The notes beneath the pieces were generated by a model. That model was given only the letters and a program-made list of their open reading frames with translations, was not told where the DNA came from and made no database searches. From Shewanella livingstonensis (GTDB taxonomy: Bacteria > Pseudomonadota > Gammaproteobacteria > Enterobacterales > Shewanellaceae): a stretch of 64,000 nucleotides of DNA. The DNA lies in NCBI RefSeq assembly GCF_003855395.1, contig NZ_CP034015.1, positions 878,001 through 942,000 of the forward strand, read 5' to 3'. How positions within the stretch are numbered: position 1 is the first letter of the stretch; every line of letters starts with the position of its first letter. The translations under genes were made by a program, and so were the position numbers. Of the stretch, positions 28,534-36,932 are shown in pieces.

Positions 28534-28642
28534 TCATTTTGCCCCTGTTAGTTAGCTAAAATTAGTTGATCAAACCAGCTCGACTAAAACCAGGTTAATA
28601 AAACTAGTTTACTGAAAAGTACATGAGCCAGGAAATACACCG

Positions 28643-28668
28643 CCAGTGATAAATTTCACTGGTTTTTT
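28643..28668 (+). terminator. Terminator of the regulator-permease operon
   Basis: CCAGTGA / TCACTGG hairpin followed by six T residues, about 110 bases past the permease stop. The remaining 28534-28887 DNA holds only this and the next terminator. Confidence 0.82.
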
Positions 28669-28804
28669 ATTCGCAGGTCAATGCCTTAGTCAATTGGAAT
28701 GATTGATGGTAAGGGATGTAACTGCACCACTGGCGTAACCCAAAAGTGTTTATTAATCGGTTATAAGGTATCGGTTCAAATATTGGTGACATAGGCTACT
28801 AACA

Positions 28805-28833
28805 AAAATACCGAGCATTTAGCTCGGTATTTT
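28805..28833. terminator. Bidirectional terminator
   Basis: AAAATACCGAGC pairs with GCTCGGTATTTT around a 5-base ATTTA loop. On the minus strand it lies just past the stop of the 40-residue gene at 28888-29010. Confidence 0.85.
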
Positions 28834-28887
28834 TATGTTGCTTATAATGTCTAAATCAAACTATTTACAGATAAAGCCAGTAATAGG

Positions 28888-29010
28888 TTATTTGATTTTA
28901 CTTGCAAAATTATCAGGTGAATTTTTAGATTGCTTAACAGCACGTTTCTCTTTTAATGACAAAACAGGTTGTTTCTTTGATTCTTTTGAATTATTACGTT
29001 CTTTGCTCAT
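28888..29010 (-). CDS. Very small basic protein (40 residues) of unknown function
   Basis: ATG at 29010, stop TAA at 28888. The product begins MSKERNNSKESKKQPVLSL and continues with KEKRAVKQSKN and ends ASKIK: highly basic, lacking hydrophobic segments, probably disordered. It has a strong AGGAG site eight bases upstream of the ATG and an intrinsic terminator 55 bases after the stop, so it looks like a proper monocistronic gene despite its size. I recall similar KERxNSKESKKQP proteins in marine gammaproteobacteria, but no function. An overlapping plus-strand frame (28835-29041) is rejected as its shadow. Confidence 0.72.
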   Translation of the reverse strand: MSKERNNSKESKKQPVLSLKEKRAVKQSKNSPDNFASKIK

Positions 29011-29295
29011 TTTTATGACTCCTAGTCCGCTTAATGCGTGACTAATTAAATGGTAATTTCTGTTGTCAGTATCCAGTGTGGCAATTAATCAGTTACCTGT
29101 TAATTAGTCTCCTGTTCCTAACTTAGCCTTTGAACAATTTACTGAAGCAAACTTATCATTGATATTGCGAATAACGGTGTGAAAAAACCTACCTCTATGA
29201 TCGTAATTAATCACCTGATTAAGTTGATACTAGCACCTAGTTAGTCAAAAATATCTATTTATTCTATAGATTATTTTGTGCTTAAAAACTCATCT

Positions 29296-30234
29296 TTAAT
29301 TATGATCGTTTTGCAGGACAAAATCGGGTATTTCCAGTACGCCCTCGCCCCAATGTTCAAACAAAGCATCATATAAAAATTCGATAAACACTCGATATTT
29401 GCGCGGCAGATAAATTCGTTTTGGAAAACTGAGTGTTACCTTGGTTTGCATCATCGGAAAATCTTCTAATATAGGTAATAATTGCAGATTATCAATCGCT
29501 TCTTGGGCAATAAAAACGGGTACTGCGGTAATCCCTAAGCCTTCAATAGCAGCTTCTCGAGCAAAAGTGACATTATTGACTTTTAGCTGTGCTGGCGGAT
29601 CGAGATCTAACCATTGCTTACCATCAAAAATACGCCAGCCACCATCAATATGGGCAGACTGTAATTTAATGGCCGTGTGATTCATTAAATCTTGCGGTAT
29701 TTTTGGGGTGCCGTGGCGCTTGAGGTAATTCGGGCTTGCCATTAGTAGTCTACTGGCAGTTACGAGTGAGTAACTTTGCAGTTTAGGATCGTGTTGTTCG
29801 GTAATTTGAAATAAGAAATCAACACCTTCCTCTATCACATCCACTTTACGATTAGTGAGTTCGGCATCGATAGTGATACTGGGATAAGTGGCTAGAAACC
29901 GCGCAAGGATACGACCTAAAAATAATTGTCCTAGCTCGATAGGGCAAATGACTTTTAAATTACCTTTAATTTCTTGTTGGCTAGCGCTAAGAAGATCTTC
30001 GGCATTTTGTAAGTCTTGCAGAATTTTACTAATGCGATGGTAGTAGCTGGAACCTGCTTCGGTGAGCTTCAATGATCTTGTGGTGCGAAATAGAAGCTGT
30101 ACGCCGGCATCGACTTCTAGTTCTGCGACCTTACGGCTTACAGTCGCTTTAGTGATCCCGAGTGCTTTGGCTGCTCCGGTAAAACTGCCTTGTTCAACCA
30201 CCTGCGAAAAAATTAGTACACGATTTAAATCCAT
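29296..30234 (-). CDS. LysR-family transcriptional regulator
   Basis: 312 residues. Standard N-terminal helix-turn-helix (MDLNRVLIFSQVVEQGSFTGAAKALGITKATVSRKVAELE) and C-terminal periplasmic-binding-like effector domain (FLGRILARFLATYPSITIDAEL, RLLMASPNYLKRHGTP). It is divergently transcribed from the EmrA/EmrB-type efflux genes across 96 bases, which makes it the probable regulator of that pump, as is typical for LysR family members. Confidence 0.92.
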   Translation of the reverse strand: MDLNRVLIFSQVVEQGSFTGAAKALGITKATVSRKVAELEVDAGVQLLFRTTRSLKLTEAGSSYYHRISKILQDLQNAEDLLSASQQEIKGNLKVICPIELGQLFLGRILARFLATYPSITIDAELTNRKVDVIEEGVDFLFQITEQHDPKLQSYSLVTASRLLMASPNYLKRHGTPKIPQDLMNHTAIKLQSAHIDGGWRIFDGKQWLDLDPPAQLKVNNVTFAREAAIEGLGITAVPVFIAQEAIDNLQLLPILEDFPMMQTKVTLSFPKRIYLPRKYRVFIEFLYDALFEHWGEGVLEIPDFVLQNDHN

Positions 30235-30330
30235 ATTGTTACACCTGTGGAACAGTGGGTTGAATTTTTACTATCTAATAAACTAAAGGAAACAGTAGTA
30301 AACTAGAGCAGAATAAATTAGGAGTCAAAC

Positions 30331-31425
30331 ATGTCTATCAATAAGCGCTTAGTGTTAGTGCCAAGTATTATCCTTGTTTTAGTTGTCGCTGGCATTTATT
30401 GGTGGTTACAAGTTCGATTTATCGAGTCAACCGATAATGCCTATGTTGAGGCTGATATTTCTAATATCAGTGTCAAAGTACCAGGTTATATTGTCCAGTC
30501 TTCTGTGGTCGATAATCAGCATGTCGGCAAAGGTGAGCTACTGGCCCAACTTGAGGATAGCCAATTTGTTGCTAAGCTAGCACAAAGTAAGGCGATGCTA
30601 TCTAGCTCGCAAGCTAACTTACAAACCTTAGCTGCGAAAGTTGATTTGCAACAAGCACTCATTAATCAAGCTAGGGCTGCTGTGGTGGCCACACAGTCAG
30701 ATCAATTAATTGCTCAACAACAATTAAAACGTTCACAGAAGTTAAAAGTTAGTAATTACAGCTCGCAAAATGATGTTGACCAGTTACAAGCTGGTTTCGA
30801 CTCTGCGTCGGCTCATGTCGATGAAGCACAAGCGGCATTAGTGGCGAAGCAACGTGAATTATCGGTATTTAATGCTCAGTTATTGCAAATGCAGGCAGAT
30901 GTTGAACAGTCAATGGCTAGTGTAGAGCTAGCCAATATTCAATTGGTAGACACACGTATTACAGCGCCGTTTTCAGGGGTTATTGGTAAGCGTGGTGCAA
31001 TGGTGGGCCAGTATGTTCAGCCAGGGCAAGCATTGTTTAGCTTAGTGCCAGATACTCAAGTGTGGATAACGGCTAATTTTAAAGAAACTCAAATTGCACA
31101 TATGCAAGCAGGGCAAACCGTTAAGGTGAGTTTAGATGCCTATCCTGATGATGTATTCACAGGATTTATTGACAGTTTGGCACCCGCATCGGGCTCAAAA
31201 TTTAGCTTGTTACCGGCAGAAAATGCGACGGGTAATTTTACTAAAATCGTCCAGCGTATTTCGGTGCGTATTCGTCTTGAATCAGACCAATCCTCATCCA
31301 CTATTGGGCGTATTTTGCCTGGGTTGAGTGCCGTAGTTGAAGTTGACACCAAATCTGCAGCCCAATCACACGCGCTGGCTAAATCGTCTACTGGCGGCGT
31401 AATATCAGTATCTGCAGGGCATTAA
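30331..31425 (+). CDS. HlyD/EmrA-family efflux adaptor (membrane fusion protein)
   Basis: 364 residues. One N-terminal membrane helix (about 8-26), the FIESTDNAYVEADISNISVKV segment typical of EmrA, a lipoyl hairpin interrupted by a long coiled coil (about 80-205, Ala/Gln-rich), and a beta-barrel region (TRITAPFSGVIGKRGAMVGQYVQPGQALFSLV, WITANFKETQIAHMQAGQ). It links an inner-membrane drug exporter to an outer-membrane channel. The ATG has an AGGAG site and the pump gene begins one base after its stop. Confidence 0.92.
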   Translation: MSINKRLVLVPSIILVLVVAGIYWWLQVRFIESTDNAYVEADISNISVKVPGYIVQSSVVDNQHVGKGELLAQLEDSQFVAKLAQSKAMLSSSQANLQTLAAKVDLQQALINQARAAVVATQSDQLIAQQQLKRSQKLKVSNYSSQNDVDQLQAGFDSASAHVDEAQAALVAKQRELSVFNAQLLQMQADVEQSMASVELANIQLVDTRITAPFSGVIGKRGAMVGQYVQPGQALFSLVPDTQVWITANFKETQIAHMQAGQTVKVSLDAYPDDVFTGFIDSLAPASGSKFSLLPAENATGNFTKIVQRISVRIRLESDQSSSTIGRILPGLSAVVEVDTKSAAQSHALAKSSTGGVISVSAGH

Positions 31426-31426
31426 T

Positions 31427-33058
31427 ATGAGCCAATCAGCTTTTGAGGTAAATACTTCTGAAGTCAGCCCTGTTAATAACGTGGATAGCAAACCGACAGG
31501 TTATCAGCGAGGTAGCTTTCGATCATGGATGGCCGTTGCTGGTGGACTCATTGGCGCATTTATGGCGATTTTGGATATTCAAATCACTAATGCGTCAATG
31601 AAAGAGATCCAAGGTAGTTTAGGGGCCACTTTAGAAGAAGGCAGCTGGATTGCTACTGCTTATTTAGTAGCGGAGATGATCGCTATTCCACTGTCGGGTT
31701 GGTTGAGCACCGGATTATCTACCCGTCGTTATTTACTGTGGACTACAGCAGCCTTTATTGTCGCGTCGATACTGTGCTCTTTGTCTTGGAACCTCGAGTC
31801 TATGATCGCTTTTAGGGCATTGCAGGGATTCTTTGGTGGGGCATTAATTCCGTTAGCATTTCGACTTATTCTTGAGTTTTTACCTGATAATAAGCGTGCT
31901 ATGGGTATGGCCTTATTTGGGGTAACAGCAACATTTGCACCCTCTATTGGTCCGACATTGGGCGGTTGGTTAACAGAACAATTTAGTTGGCATTATTTAT
32001 TCTATATCAACGTGCCGCCAGGATTATTAGTGATGGCGATGTTGGCTTATGGATTAGAGCGTAAACCGATTATTTGGGAAAAACTCAAAAATGCGGATTA
32101 CTCGGGCATTGTCACGATGGCATTGGGCATGGGCTGCCTAGAAGTCGTGTTAGAAGAGGGTAATCGTAAAGACTGGTTTGGCTCAGACCTTATTCGTAAC
32201 CTCGCCATTATTGCCGCGGTTAATATTAGTTTATTTATTTGGATCCAGTTACGTAAAGCGCAACCATTAGTCAATATTCGTCTGCTTGCGCAGCGAGACT
32301 TTGCTTTATCTACAGTGGCGTACTTCTTACTCGGTATGGCATTATTTGGGGCTATTTACATGATCCCCCTGTATTTATCGCAGATCCATGATTATACCCC
32401 GCTAGAAATAGGTGAGGTCATTATGTGGATGGGCTTTCCACAGTTGTTGGTACTGCCATTAGTGCCTAAATTAATGCAGAAGTTTGATCCGCGTTATTTA
32501 GCCGCGCTTGGGTTTGCGTTATTTGCCACCAGTTATTATATGAATAGCCATATGACCATGGATTACGCAGGCGATCAGATGATTACCGCGCAAATAGTCC
32601 GCGCCTTGGGGCAACCATTTATTTTAGTACCTATTGGTATTTTGGCGACGATGCATTTACAAGCACATGAAAATGCCTCAGCATCAACGGTACTTAATGT
32701 TATGCGTAATTTAGGTGGGGCTTTTGGTATTGCATTGGTAGCGACCTTAACCGATAACCTAGCTCGGGTTCATTTAGCGCACATTAAAGAAACGCTACCC
32801 GCCGTTAGCGCGCAAGGCTATAACTATATAGCGCACACTAGTTCGATACTGCAAACTGCTGGGTCTGATGCTGTGAGCGCTAATTCACAAGCGTATGCTT
32901 TACTTGCTAAAAGTATGTCACAACAAGCGTATATTAAAGCTTATAATGACGTATTTCTTATTATGGCATGTTTTCTTTTTATCGCTGTTATTGCAGTATT
33001 GTTTATTCGAAAACCACCAGAAAAAAGCCCGTCAGATGAGCCTAGTGAGGTGCATTAG
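31427..33058 (+). CDS. EmrB/QacA-type (DHA2, 14-helix) drug efflux transporter
   Basis: 543 residues with about 14 membrane helices. Family signatures: GAFMAILDIQITNASMKEIQ (motif D1), EEGSWIATAYLVAEMIAIPLSGWL (motif A region), and GVTATFAPSIGPTLGGWLTE (motif C). It works with the adjacent adaptor to extrude toxic compounds, probably to an unlinked TolC; control by the divergent LysR protein is likely. The start is one base from the adaptor stop, so the genes are coupled. Confidence 0.93.
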   Translation: MSQSAFEVNTSEVSPVNNVDSKPTGYQRGSFRSWMAVAGGLIGAFMAILDIQITNASMKEIQGSLGATLEEGSWIATAYLVAEMIAIPLSGWLSTGLSTRRYLLWTTAAFIVASILCSLSWNLESMIAFRALQGFFGGALIPLAFRLILEFLPDNKRAMGMALFGVTATFAPSIGPTLGGWLTEQFSWHYLFYINVPPGLLVMAMLAYGLERKPIIWEKLKNADYSGIVTMALGMGCLEVVLEEGNRKDWFGSDLIRNLAIIAAVNISLFIWIQLRKAQPLVNIRLLAQRDFALSTVAYFLLGMALFGAIYMIPLYLSQIHDYTPLEIGEVIMWMGFPQLLVLPLVPKLMQKFDPRYLAALGFALFATSYYMNSHMTMDYAGDQMITAQIVRALGQPFILVPIGILATMHLQAHENASASTVLNVMRNLGGAFGIALVATLTDNLARVHLAHIKETLPAVSAQGYNYIAHTSSILQTAGSDAVSANSQAYALLAKSMSQQAYIKAYNDVFLIMACFLFIAVIAVLFIRKPPEKSPSDEPSEVH

Positions 33059-33117
33059 TCGTGCTAATATGGCGTGCTAGTATGACGAGAGTAGAGCAGA
33101 AATAGATAAGGTTTTTG

Positions 33118-33582
33118 ATGATATTACGATGGTTAGATGTTGGTTTTTCTGAGTTGACGCTTGATCAATTATACGGATTACTACAATTACGAGTTGATGT
33201 GTTCGTAGTCGAACAGAATTGTCCATACCCTGAGTTAGACGGTAAAGATAAGCACCCACAAACAAGACACTTACTTGGGCAAGATGACCTCGGCAATATC
33301 GTGGCTTACAGCCGCGTGTTAGCTCCGAGTATTAGTTACCCTCAAGCAAGTATCGGCCGTGTTGCCGTGGCTAAACCTGCACGAGGTAAGGGTGTTGCCA
33401 ATCAATTGATGCAAAGTGCTATTGCCATTGCAAAACAACATTGGCCTAATGACAATATTCAAATCGGCGCTCAAGATTATTTACGTCAGTTTTATCAACA
33501 ACATGGTTTTGTTGTCAACTCAGATGTGTACCTTGAAGACAGCATTAAACATCTTGATATGTTATTAATTTATAATAACTAA
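33118..33582 (+). CDS. elaA: ElaA-family GNAT acetyltransferase
   Basis: 154 residues from the ATG at 33118. Matches E. coli ElaA in size and pattern: LTLDQLYGLLQLRVDVFVVEQNCPYPELDG at the N-terminus, HLLGQDDLGNIVAYSRVL, then the acetyl-CoA loop IGRVAVAKPARGKGVANQLM and IGAQDYLRQFYQQHGF. Function is unassigned beyond a predicted N-acetyltransferase. It lies 60 bases after the efflux gene and may be cotranscribed. Confidence 0.92.
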   Translation: MILRWLDVGFSELTLDQLYGLLQLRVDVFVVEQNCPYPELDGKDKHPQTRHLLGQDDLGNIVAYSRVLAPSISYPQASIGRVAVAKPARGKGVANQLMQSAIAIAKQHWPNDNIQIGAQDYLRQFYQQHGFVVNSDVYLEDSIKHLDMLLIYNN

Positions 33583-33675
33583 TGTACATCGGTAAGACCT
33601 AATTCGGCGGAGATCTAATACTCTGAGTCGATTACTTATTGATATGTATTGAGGTTGACCATTTAAGGAAAAATA

Positions 33676-33993
33676 ATGTCAGATTACACAATTAATACCC
33701 AGCAAATTGTTTGTGTGGCCCAATTTGTGGCAAAGGCGGGCAAGCGTGATGCCTTAGTGGCAGCTTTGGCGAGTTTAGTACCCGATACTCGACGCGAGTC
33801 TGGTTGCATTCGTTATGAATTAAATGTCAGTATTGAAGATGATAATAAAGTTGCCTTTGTAGAAAAGTTTGTTGATAGGGCGGCTTTTGATCAACATTGT
33901 GCTAAAGATGCTATTCAACATTATTTTCATCATGTGATGCCAGAACTGGTTGAGTCACATCATGTTGAAGTATTTAATCAAGTCATCGCCTAA
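33676..33993 (+). CDS. Antibiotic biosynthesis monooxygenase (ABM) fold protein, YgiN-like
   Basis: 105 residues, a single dimeric alpha-beta barrel (ABM) domain: QIVCVAQFVAKAGKRDALVAAL, TRRESGCIRYELNVSIED, VAFVEKFVDRAAFDQHCA and HYFHHVMPELVES. This matches E. coli YgiN, a quinol monooxygenase in vitro; quinone substrates are possible. An AAGGA site precedes the ATG. Confidence 0.88.
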   Translation: MSDYTINTQQIVCVAQFVAKAGKRDALVAALASLVPDTRRESGCIRYELNVSIEDDNKVAFVEKFVDRAAFDQHCAKDAIQHYFHHVMPELVESHHVEVFNQVIA

Positions 33994-34118
33994 TGGCTTC
34001 TATATATTAAATACGGCAATTTCAAGCACATTATTTCAAATACGTTATGTTAAAAATGGCGAGTTCCTGCAGTATAAGTTTCTACACTATAAGTTCTGAT
34101 GCCATAAATTTAAGTCTG

Positions 34119-34166
34119 ATAATTTAAATCAGGTAATTTAAATAAGGTAATTTAAATCAGATGGCT
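34119..34166. repeat. Short AT-rich tandem repeat (about 16-bp period)
   Basis: Three near-identical copies of a 16-bp unit built on GGTAATTTAAATCA, with a degenerate fourth copy (GATGGCTTAAAT), in the gap between the monooxygenase-like gene and the porin. Confidence 0.75.
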
Positions 34167-34187
34167 TAAATATTAAATGTTGCACAC

Positions 34188-34218
34188 AAAAATGCCAGTC
34201 TATAGAGACTGGCATTTT
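34188..34218. terminator. Porin terminator
   Basis: AAAATGCCAGTC pairs with GACTGGCATTTT across a 6-base loop, T-rich on both strands; it serves the minus-strand porin gene. Confidence 0.88.
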
Positions 34219-34259
34219 CACATCATTAATGTAGTAAGCCGAAGCTTGTAGAAGAATGA

Positions 34260-35303
34260 TTAAAAGTCGTAACGAGCACCAACAGTGAAGATGTTGTCAT
34301 CTTCTAAATCAACAGTGGCTGTACCCACTTTATGATCGCCTTCATACATAGCATAGTGGCCATAAACTAACGTTGACTTAGATATACGGTAGTCAGCACC
34401 TACCGTAATTTGAGTGATGTTTACGTCAGTACCAGTCGCTTCTTTAATATTTTTGTAATAGCTACCAAAGCCTGCTTCATCTTGACCGTATTCAGCTTTT
34501 AAGTTTACGCCGTTTAGATCATAAGATACGTTTACGAAGAAAGAGTCACCTTCTTGATCAGATGTTTGGCTTTCAGTGTTTTGGTATAAACCACCGACTT
34601 TAAAATCAGCTAATTTAACTTGTGCCACACCACGGTAAGCATCAATACCACCAATAGTGTTATAAGCTGCAGCTACGTAGTAAGGGTGTGCTTTAAGACC
34701 TTTGTCACCAATAGTTGCACTTAATGCATATTGATCATCATAAGACTCTTTGCCTGCATCATCAGTGTAGTTGTCTTCCATTAAATACGTTGCATTTAAT
34801 GTGACTAAACCACCAATCATTGGAGAGTAGTACCAAATACCATCAGCTTTACGTAATTGACCACCAATCATACGGTCAATATCAGCGTTGAAGTTACCGA
34901 ATAAATCGATGCCACCTTCAGACTGTTTAAACACGGTATCGTTACGGCCGACTAACACAGTACCAGCATCACTTTTTAAACCTAAGAATGTGTTACGCGC
35001 TTTAAATACTACTTCGTCACTGCCATTCTTGCCTTCAGTTTGAGTTGTATTTTCTACTTGGAATTCCATTTGGTATAACAGTTCAATACCGTTAGCAAAT
35101 TTCTCGCTACCTTTAACGCCTAAATTAGAAAAGTTATTTTCTAATACTGTGCCTTCTTTATGGTTTTGAGTTGTTGCGCCTTTATCAGAATTAGTCACAG
35201 CTAAATCTAAACGACCATAGAAACTAGGGCCTTCAGCAAGTGTAGCGAAAGAAACTAATGTAAGTACAGATGCTACCGATGCAGAGATTAAGGTTTTTTT
35301 CAT
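34260..35303 (-). CDS. Outer-membrane general porin (Gram-negative porin family)
   Basis: 347 residues. Sec signal peptide of about 23 residues (MKKTLISASVASVLTLVSF..LA), N-terminal mature PSFYGRLDLAVTNSD beta-strand, about 16 amphipathic strands and a C-terminal ARYDF ending with phenylalanine, as needed for outer-membrane assembly. Loop 3 region contains RMIGGQLRKADGIWYYSP. It is probably a trimeric diffusion pore and abundant, judging by codon bias towards common Shewanella codons. The long upstream region may carry multiple control sites. Confidence 0.93.
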   Translation of the reverse strand: MKKTLISASVASVLTLVSFATLAEGPSFYGRLDLAVTNSDKGATTQNHKEGTVLENNFSNLGVKGSEKFANGIELLYQMEFQVENTTQTEGKNGSDEVVFKARNTFLGLKSDAGTVLVGRNDTVFKQSEGGIDLFGNFNADIDRMIGGQLRKADGIWYYSPMIGGLVTLNATYLMEDNYTDDAGKESYDDQYALSATIGDKGLKAHPYYVAAAYNTIGGIDAYRGVAQVKLADFKVGGLYQNTESQTSDQEGDSFFVNVSYDLNGVNLKAEYGQDEAGFGSYYKNIKEATGTDVNITQITVGADYRISKSTLVYGHYAMYEGDHKVGTATVDLEDDNIFTVGARYDF

Positions 35304-36103
35304 CTTTCATGCTCCCTAGAACGTTATGTTCTATATTCCATTTTTCATGGTTTTAGTTAGTGAAGTTTGCTGCAGATTCAATTCTGTAACAATCTGGTGC
35401 AGATTTTTACAGATTTAGTACCTACTTAGTGTGGGCTAGATCAAATAAACAGGCCCTACTTGAAATTTTGTGCATAATTCTGTGATAACTGCGACCATTT
35501 GTATAATTAAATCACAACGCCACTTAGATATATCTCTTTTTGGGTATTTCTATTTGAGTATAAATAGGAAGCTGCTAAACAACAAAAGTTGCAGAAATGT
35601 ATGTTAGCCCATGTTAATTTAATCATTACGAATATTCGATGATAAATTTTATATCTTTAGTCTAAGAAGGTTATAAATTAAGCATTTTTAAAGCATTTTT
35701 GTGATAAGTGCTTTATCGGCTATTGATGCACATCTGTTTAGCTAACCTCAGATTATGGTAACCAGCGCTGAGTCATTATTCTGCGTTGGTCAACTATGCA
35801 TGAGTATTAACGAGTAATAGGTAGGCTATGGATTCAAAATCCGCGGTGTTTTTAACATTACGAGTAATTAGGCGTTAGGCATTAGTAACTAGAATAAAGG
35901 CTGATTTATAGCAGTTTTTTCCAACTGTTATCGTTAATTGAGACTAATCATAACTATAAAATGTGAACATCGGGTGTCGATTATTAAGCCAAAAAGTAAC
36001 CTTAATAAGATTCATATCGAGCTAATCGTGACAAACGTTTAGCTTTGGCTATAAATCGTTTAAAATTAGCCGCGAAAAATAGTCGTTAATTAGGACGTAA
36101 TCA
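35304..36103. other. 800-bp AT-rich intergenic region upstream of the porin and tcdA
   Basis: No ORF, RNA or terminator could be supported. It contains several CRP/FNR-like half sites (TGTGATAA at 35480, AATCACAA at 35508, TGTGATAA at 35700) but no full palindrome. A GGATTCAAAATCC hairpin at about 35832 resembles a tRNA anticodon arm; no tRNA can be folded around it. Confidence 0.5.
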
Positions 36104-36907
36104 ATGTTGTCAGAATCTTATACTCATCGTTTTGCGGGCATCGGCCGTTTATATGGCCAAGCTGCTCTGACGACTTTTTCAAAAGCTCATGTGGTGGTGG
36201 TGGGTATCGGTGGTGTTGGTACTTGGGTTGCAGAAGCATTAGCAAGAAGTGGTATAGGGCAAATTAGCCTTATTGATTTAGATGATATTTGTGTGACTAA
36301 TACTAATCGCCAAATACATGCTTTAACTTCAACTATTGGCCAGTCAAAAGTTGAAGTAATGGCAAAGCGGATTAGTGAGATAAATCCTGAGTGTGTGATT
36401 AACGAAGTAGAAGACTTTGTAACGTTAGATAATTTAGACCAATACTTTGTTCCAGCCTCACAAGGTGGAACGATTGACTACGTGATTGACTGTATTGATG
36501 CGGTAAAACAAAAGGCTGGATTAATCGCTTGGTGTAAACGTAATAAAATTCCATTGGTGACCATAGGCGGTGCTGGTGGGCAAACAGATCCGACATTAAT
36601 TCAAGTCGCCGACTTAGCTAAAACGGTGCAAGATCCGTTATTAGCTAAAGTGCGCAATATATTGCGCCGAGAATACAATTTCAGTAAAAACCTTCAACGT
36701 CGCTTTGCTGTTGATGCGGTGTTTTCTACCCAGCATTTAGTTTATCCCCAAGCAGACGGTACCGTGTGTAATACCAAGGCAAATGCAGAAGGCAGTATGC
36801 GAATGGATTGCGCCTCAGGCTTTGGTGCCATCACTATGGTAACGGGAACATTTGGCTTTGTTGCAGTGAGCCGTGTGTTGACTAAATTAGCCGCTAAGTC
36901 GGCTTAA
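36104..36907 (+). CDS. tcdA: TcdA (CsdL), tRNA threonylcarbamoyladenosine dehydratase
   Basis: 267 residues, as in E. coli TcdA (268). E1-like ThiF fold with the ATP-binding HVVVVGIGGVGTWVAEALARSGIG, the Asp-containing ISLIDLDDICVTNTNRQ, and the C-terminal NTKANAEGSMRMDCASGFGAITMV typical of TcdA. It cyclises t6A to ct6A at position 37 of ANN-decoding tRNAs. An AGGA site precedes the ATG. Confidence 0.95.
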   Translation: MLSESYTHRFAGIGRLYGQAALTTFSKAHVVVVGIGGVGTWVAEALARSGIGQISLIDLDDICVTNTNRQIHALTSTIGQSKVEVMAKRISEINPECVINEVEDFVTLDNLDQYFVPASQGGTIDYVIDCIDAVKQKAGLIAWCKRNKIPLVTIGGAGGQTDPTLIQVADLAKTVQDPLLAKVRNILRREYNFSKNLQRRFAVDAVFSTQHLVYPQADGTVCNTKANAEGSMRMDCASGFGAITMVTGTFGFVAVSRVLTKLAAKSA

Positions 36908-36932
36908 CATCGTGAAGCCTTACTATAGTCCA

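Noticed and set aside
28835..29041. Plus-strand 68-residue ORF
   Set aside because: It is antisense to the better supported 40-residue basic gene, which has its own RBS and terminator.
35825..35850. GGATTCAAAATCC arm resembling a tRNA-Leu anticodon arm and the att core of the 40-kb element
   Set aside because: No acceptor, D or T arms fold around it, and the match to the tRNA-Leu att sequence is limited to the short arm.
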